Positions 60,148 to 64,000 of a stretch of DNA of 64,000 bases are shown here, piece by piece (the first letter of the stretch is position 1; each line of letters begins with the position of its first letter). The notes beneath the pieces were generated by a model. That model made no database searches, was not told the origin of the DNA, and saw nothing but the letters and a program-made list of their open reading frames with translations. The stretch spans positions 1-64,000 of the forward strand of contig JASBRX010000035.1 of the NCBI GenBank assembly GCA_030149245.1, read 5' to 3'. This DNA comes from Sphingomonas bacterium. GTDB lineage: Bacteria > Pseudomonadota > Alphaproteobacteria > Sphingomonadales > Sphingomonadaceae. The translations under genes and the position numbers were made by a program.

Positions 60148-61256
60148 CCGGCGTCCTCGAACGCTATCAGGCGCTCGTCGCCGCCGGCGAACTGCGCGCC
60201 GACCCCGATCAGGCCGCCGCCGCACGCCGCCTCGCCCATCTCGCCCACGAACTCGAACAGGGACCGCGCAAGGGCAGCGTGTTGTGGCGCCTTGCCCGCC
60301 GCGCGCCGGAAGCTCCGCGCGGGGTGTACATGTGGGGTGGCGTCGGGCGCGGCAAATCGATGCTGATGGACCTGTTGTTCGGCTGCGTTAGGATCGAGCG
60401 CAAGCGCCGCGTCCATTTCCACGAGTTCATGATCGAGGTGCACGCGCGGATCGCTGAGGAGCGCAAGAAGGAGGCCGGCGACCCGATCGTGCCGGTCGCC
60501 AAGGCGCTGGCCGAGCATCTCCGCCTGCTCGCGTTCGACGAGATGGTCATCAACAATACCGCCGACGCGATGATCCTCTCGCGCCTGTTCACCGCGATGA
60601 TGGCCGAGGGGCTGACCGTGGTCGCGACATCGAACCGCCCGCCCGACGACCTGTACAAGGACGGGCTTCAGCGCGACAGCTTCCTGCCCTTCATCGCGCT
60701 GCTCAAGGACCAGCTCGACGTCCTGCCCCTCAACGGCCCGACCGACTATCGCCGCGACCGGCTTGGCACGATGGACATGTGGCTGACCCCCAACAGCCCC
60801 GCCAACACCGCCACCCTGTCCGCCGCCTTCTTCCGCCTGACCGATTACCCGGTCGAGGATCGCGCGAACGTGCCGAGCGAGGACCTGTCGGTCCAGGGCC
60901 GCACGCTGCACGTGCCCAAGGCGCTGAAGGGCGTTGCCGTCTTCTCGTTCAAGCGCTTGTGCGAGGAAGCACGCGGCGCATCCGACTATCTCGCCATCGC
61001 GCGGCGCTATCACACCGTCATCATCGTCGGCATCCCGCGCCTGGGTCCGGAAAACCGCAACGAAGCCGCGCGCTTCGTCACGCTGATCGACGCGCTGTAC
61101 GAACATAAGGTCAAGCTGCTGGCGATGGCCGACGCGGCGCCGACCGATCTGTATGCCGAGGGCGACGGCAAGTTCGAATTCGAACGGACGGTGAGCCGTC
61201 TGATGGAGATGCAGTCTGAAGACTATCTGGCGCAAGGGCATGGGACAGTCACCTGA
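60144..61256 (+). CDS. zapE: Cell division protein ZapE (AFG1-like ATPase)
   Basis: 'PRGVYMWGGVGRGKSMLMDLLFGCV', 'RVHFHEFMIEVHARI', 'LLAFDEMVINNTADAMILSRLF'. Confidence 0.95.
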   Translation: MTGVLERYQALVAAGELRADPDQAAAARRLAHLAHELEQGPRKGSVLWRLARRAPEAPRGVYMWGGVGRGKSMLMDLLFGCVRIERKRRVHFHEFMIEVHARIAEERKKEAGDPIVPVAKALAEHLRLLAFDEMVINNTADAMILSRLFTAMMAEGLTVVATSNRPPDDLYKDGLQRDSFLPFIALLKDQLDVLPLNGPTDYRRDRLGTMDMWLTPNSPANTATLSAAFFRLTDYPVEDRANVPSEDLSVQGRTLHVPKALKGVAVFSFKRLCEEARGASDYLAIARRYHTVIIVGIPRLGPENRNEAARFVTLIDALYEHKVKLLAMADAAPTDLYAEGDGKFEFERTVSRLMEMQSEDYLAQGHGTVT

Positions 61257-61269
61257 CCCTGCACAACCT

Positions 61270-61346
61270 CCGTTTGCCCTGAGCTTGTCGAAGGGCCGCA
61301 AGCGAGTCGCGCGTGACCGTGCTTCGACAAGCTCAGCACCAACGGC
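61270..61346. repeat. Palindromic intergenic repeat family C, copy 3 (convergent gap)
   Basis: ccgtttgccctgagcttgtcgaaggg ... gcttcgacaagctcagcaccaacggc. Confidence 0.8.
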
Positions 61347-61356
61347 CCCTTAGCCC

Positions 61357-61911
61357 TCACCCCGCCACCGCCTCCGCCAACTCCGCCCCCCGCCCTGTGA
61401 GGCCATAGAGCGCCACCGGCGGAAACCGGTCCTCCAGCCGCCGCTGCACCAGATCCTGCCCGATCATCGCCTGCAGCGTCAGCGACAGCGCGCGCGGAGT
61501 CACCGGGGCCAGCCGCGACTGGAGCGCGTTGAAGCGGGTCCAGTCGTCGCCCAGCCCGCCCGCCACCGGCAGCGTCCAGCGCGACAGATCCGGCGCCTCC
61601 AGCCCCAGCCGCACGCGCACCGCCTCAATCCGCTCGCACGCCGCGCCGATCGCACGGCCGCTATCGGTCAGCACATATTCGGGGCGCAGCGGGTGGCCGT
61701 GACCGGGATTGGGCATCACCCAGCCCTGCTCGCACAGATACGCCAGCGTCCGCGTCAGGCTGTTGCGCGACAGGTTGAAGCGCCGCTCGATCACCGCAAA
61801 GCGCGACCCGCTCTCGCGGCTGAGCAGCGCCAGCACGGGAATCGTCCACCGCCCCGCCGCCAGCCGTTGCAACACCGCGCTTGTCAGAACCGGATCATTC
61901 ACGCGCTTGAC
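61357..61911 (-). CDS. Winged-helix (HxlR-type) transcriptional regulator
   Basis: 'LTSAVLQRLAAGRWTIPVLALLSRESGSRFAVIERRFNLSRNSLTRTLAYLCEQGWV...YVLTDSGRAI'; start approximate (ORF extends to 61995). Confidence 0.8.
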   Translation of the reverse strand, partial: VKRVNDPVLTSAVLQRLAAGRWTIPVLALLSRESGSRFAVIERRFNLSRNSLTRTLAYLCEQGWVMPNPGHGHPLRPEYVLTDSGRAIGAACERIEAVRVRLGLEAPDLSRWTLPVAGGLGDDWTRFNALQSRLAPVTPRALSLTLQAMIGQDLVQRRLEDRFPPVALYGLTGRGAELAEAVAG

Positions 61912-61960
61912 CAAATCACAATCTACTATACAAATGGAACCATAGAGTCGGGAGGACGAT

Positions 61961-62377
61961 ATGGCAAGCGAAGCTACCCTTGAGGCGACCAACACCGCGA
62001 TCAGCTATGACGGCGGACTGACCTGCGCACTCAGCGTCACCAGTCTCGACCGCTCGATCCCATGGTACGAAAACGTGCTCGGCATGACGCTGATGTACCG
62101 GATGGACGAGATCGCGTGGTGCGAACTGGCCTCGTCGGTCGCGCGCGTCAGCATCGGGCTGTCGCAGGTCGAAAGCGCGGGCGGACCCGGTGGCGCGACG
62201 CTTACCTTCGGCGTCACCGATCTCGACGCGGCCAAGGCGGCGCTGGATGCAGCGGGCGTACGGCAGGATGGGCCGATCAACGAAATCCCCGGCATGGTGC
62301 GCCTGCTCACCTTCTACGACCCCGACGGCAATGCGCTGATGTTCTATCAGGACCTCTCCGGCGGCGGTGAGGGTTGA
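61961..62377 (+). CDS. VOC (glyoxalase/bleomycin resistance) family protein
   Basis: 'LTCALSVTSLDRSIPWYENVLGMTLMYRMDEIAWCEL...FYDPDGNALMFYQDL'; RBS ggaggac upstream. Confidence 0.92.
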   Translation: MASEATLEATNTAISYDGGLTCALSVTSLDRSIPWYENVLGMTLMYRMDEIAWCELASSVARVSIGLSQVESAGGPGGATLTFGVTDLDAAKAALDAAGVRQDGPINEIPGMVRLLTFYDPDGNALMFYQDLSGGGEG

Positions 62378-62420
62378 GCCGGGTCTAGCTCTGCACGTGG
62401 AGGCGGCGTAGCATCACCCG

Positions 62421-63851
62421 ATGCTGCGCCGCCTGCTCTTCCTGACCCTCGCCGTAGCAGCATTGCCCGGCGCGCGTCAGGCCGATCCTGCGCCGCAGAA
62501 CTGGTACGTCATCGCCGACAATGCCGGCGCGGTGCTCGGCCATGCCAGCACCGCCAGCCGCACACTCCCGGACGGACACGAGACGATCGAACGGCGCGAA
62601 CTCCGGCTGGCCGATGGCGAACGGCCAGCCACTACGCTCACCGACACGACCACCACCCGCTTCGACGCATCGGGCCGCCCGCGGCTGATCGTCACCGAAT
62701 CGCGCGACGGTCGCACCATCCGCCGACTCGAAACCCGCATCGCAGCGACCAGCGCCACCGTCACCCGCCAGAGCGAGAGCGGCCGCCACGTCGCCCGCAT
62801 CGCGCTGCCGCCCGGCACGCGCTTCGACAATGGCGAGGGGCTGATGCGTGGCTGGACGGGCGATGCGCCGCTCGCCTTCCTCAACCTCAACCCCGCCGCC
62901 GGGCTGGTCGAGCGCATGACGATCGAACGCGCACCGACCCAGCGCCCCGGCACGCTGACCGTCCTGCGCAAACGCTATGACGGGACCGAGCTGCGCGGGA
63001 TCATGCGGCTCGATCTCGACGCATCGGGGCGCATCGTCGCGGCGATCCAGCCGATGTTCGGCGTCGCGGTCACCACGCGCCCCGCCGACCGCGACACCGC
63101 ACTCCGCCCGCATCCGCCCTATCGCCTGCTGCACAATGTCTTGGCCAAGTCGCCGGTGCGGATCGGCCCCGCCGCCGCACAGGGCCATATCCGCTACCGC
63201 TTCGGCTTTATCGACGGCATCGCCTTTGCCCCACCCGTAACGGGCGAGCAGCGGGTCAGCGCCGACGCCACCGGCGTGACACTCGATATCTGCACCAGCT
63301 GCGGCCCCGGCCTGCCGAGCGATCCGGCCAGCCTTGCCGATGCGCGCCGCGCCACCGCCTGGCTGCAGCATGACCATCCCCGCGTCATGGCGCTCGCCCG
63401 CCCGGTGATCCGCCGCAAGCTATCGCCCGCGCGCACGATGGAGGAGTTGGCGGTGCGTGCCCGGACGGTGATGCAGCGCATCGACTTTACCGGGCATCGC
63501 AGCGCCGCCGACGCGCTGGCCCATGGCGCGGGGGATTGCACCGAGGATGCGGTGGTGCTTGCGGCACTCGGGCGCGCGGCGGGCATCCCGACCCGTGTCG
63601 CCAGCGGCCTCGTCTATTCGCGCGAACGCTATCACGGCGTCAGCAACGTGTTCATGCCGCACAGCTGGACGCTGGCTTATGTCGACGGCGCCTGGCGCAG
63701 CTTCGACATGTCGCTCGACGGGTTCGATGCGACCCATATCGCGCTCACCATCGGCGATGGCGATGCGCGCTCGATCACGGCGGCGGGACAGCTCGCCAGC
63801 CTGCTCGACTGGCAATCGCTGGCAGAGGTCAGGACACGGGCTTCACCGTGA
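62421..63851 (+). CDS. Secreted transglutaminase-like domain protein
   Basis: Cys 'HGAGDCTEDAVVLAALGRAAGIPTRVASGLVY', His 'MPHSWTLAYVDGAWRSFDMSLD'. Confidence 0.88.
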   Translation: MLRRLLFLTLAVAALPGARQADPAPQNWYVIADNAGAVLGHASTASRTLPDGHETIERRELRLADGERPATTLTDTTTTRFDASGRPRLIVTESRDGRTIRRLETRIAATSATVTRQSESGRHVARIALPPGTRFDNGEGLMRGWTGDAPLAFLNLNPAAGLVERMTIERAPTQRPGTLTVLRKRYDGTELRGIMRLDLDASGRIVAAIQPMFGVAVTTRPADRDTALRPHPPYRLLHNVLAKSPVRIGPAAAQGHIRYRFGFIDGIAFAPPVTGEQRVSADATGVTLDICTSCGPGLPSDPASLADARRATAWLQHDHPRVMALARPVIRRKLSPARTMEELAVRARTVMQRIDFTGHRSAADALAHGAGDCTEDAVVLAALGRAAGIPTRVASGLVYSRERYHGVSNVFMPHSWTLAYVDGAWRSFDMSLDGFDATHIALTIGDGDARSITAAGQLASLLDWQSLAEVRTRASP

Positions 63852-64000
63852 CCGGCTGCGGCGCATCGTCATAGACCACCGGCAGTTCGGGGAGCGTCGC
63901 ATCGGCCGGATCCTCGACCATCGCCACCGACTTGGGATCCTTGATCCCGCCGACGATGATCATGTCATAATCCTCGTCCGGGGTCGCGACCTCGATCGGA
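63829..64000 (-). CDS. Hypothetical protein, truncated by window edge
   Basis: Open frame ending ...PIEVATPDEDYDMIIVGGIKDPKSVAMVEDPADATLPELPVVYDDAPQPVTVKPVS*. Confidence 0.55.
   Translation of the reverse strand, partial: PIEVATPDEDYDMIIVGGIKDPKSVAMVEDPADATLPELPVVYDDAPQPVTVKPVS

Noticed and set aside
1-64000. Prophage, ICE or IS element
   Set aside because: No integrase, transposase, phage structural or conjugation genes recognised in any strong ORF.

Overview
GC-rich chromosomal window that looks like a sphingomonad-type alphaproteobacterium, judged from gene content and style only. About 60 densely packed genes are supported, mostly housekeeping or metabolic: nusB (5'-truncated), murA, clpS, phasin/phaC, RSH-type ppGpp synthetase/hydrolase, PBP4-type dacB, galE, msrA, tsaC/Sua5, phhA, prmA, zapE, sdhC-D-A...B, a MacAB/TolC-like export operon, a Fur-box-preceded TonB receptor with a DUF6607-like gene, and two tandem soluble globin-coupled chemoreceptor-like proteins. 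No rRNA, tRNA, CRISPR, IS element or prophage was recognised. Points most worth a second look: (1) a compact, lower-GC two-gene module of an FRG-domain protein plus a small acidic protein with 1-nt overlap (9135-10198), directly behind (2) an aminotransferase gene with a single in-frame TAG; (3) an sdh operon whose sdhB is separated from sdhCDA by parDE, a C13 caspase-like peptidase, a membrane-anchored ClpP-fold protease and creD; (4) a decayed 81-nt partial copy of the creD 3' end; (5) a perfect 34-bp inverted repeat in a divergent promoter region; (6) several families of palindromic intergenic repeats, mostly in convergent gaps; (7) an SMI1/KNR4-like gene with a 1-nt homopolymer frameshift. 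All calls come from reading the sequence and the supplied translations; no database search was run.
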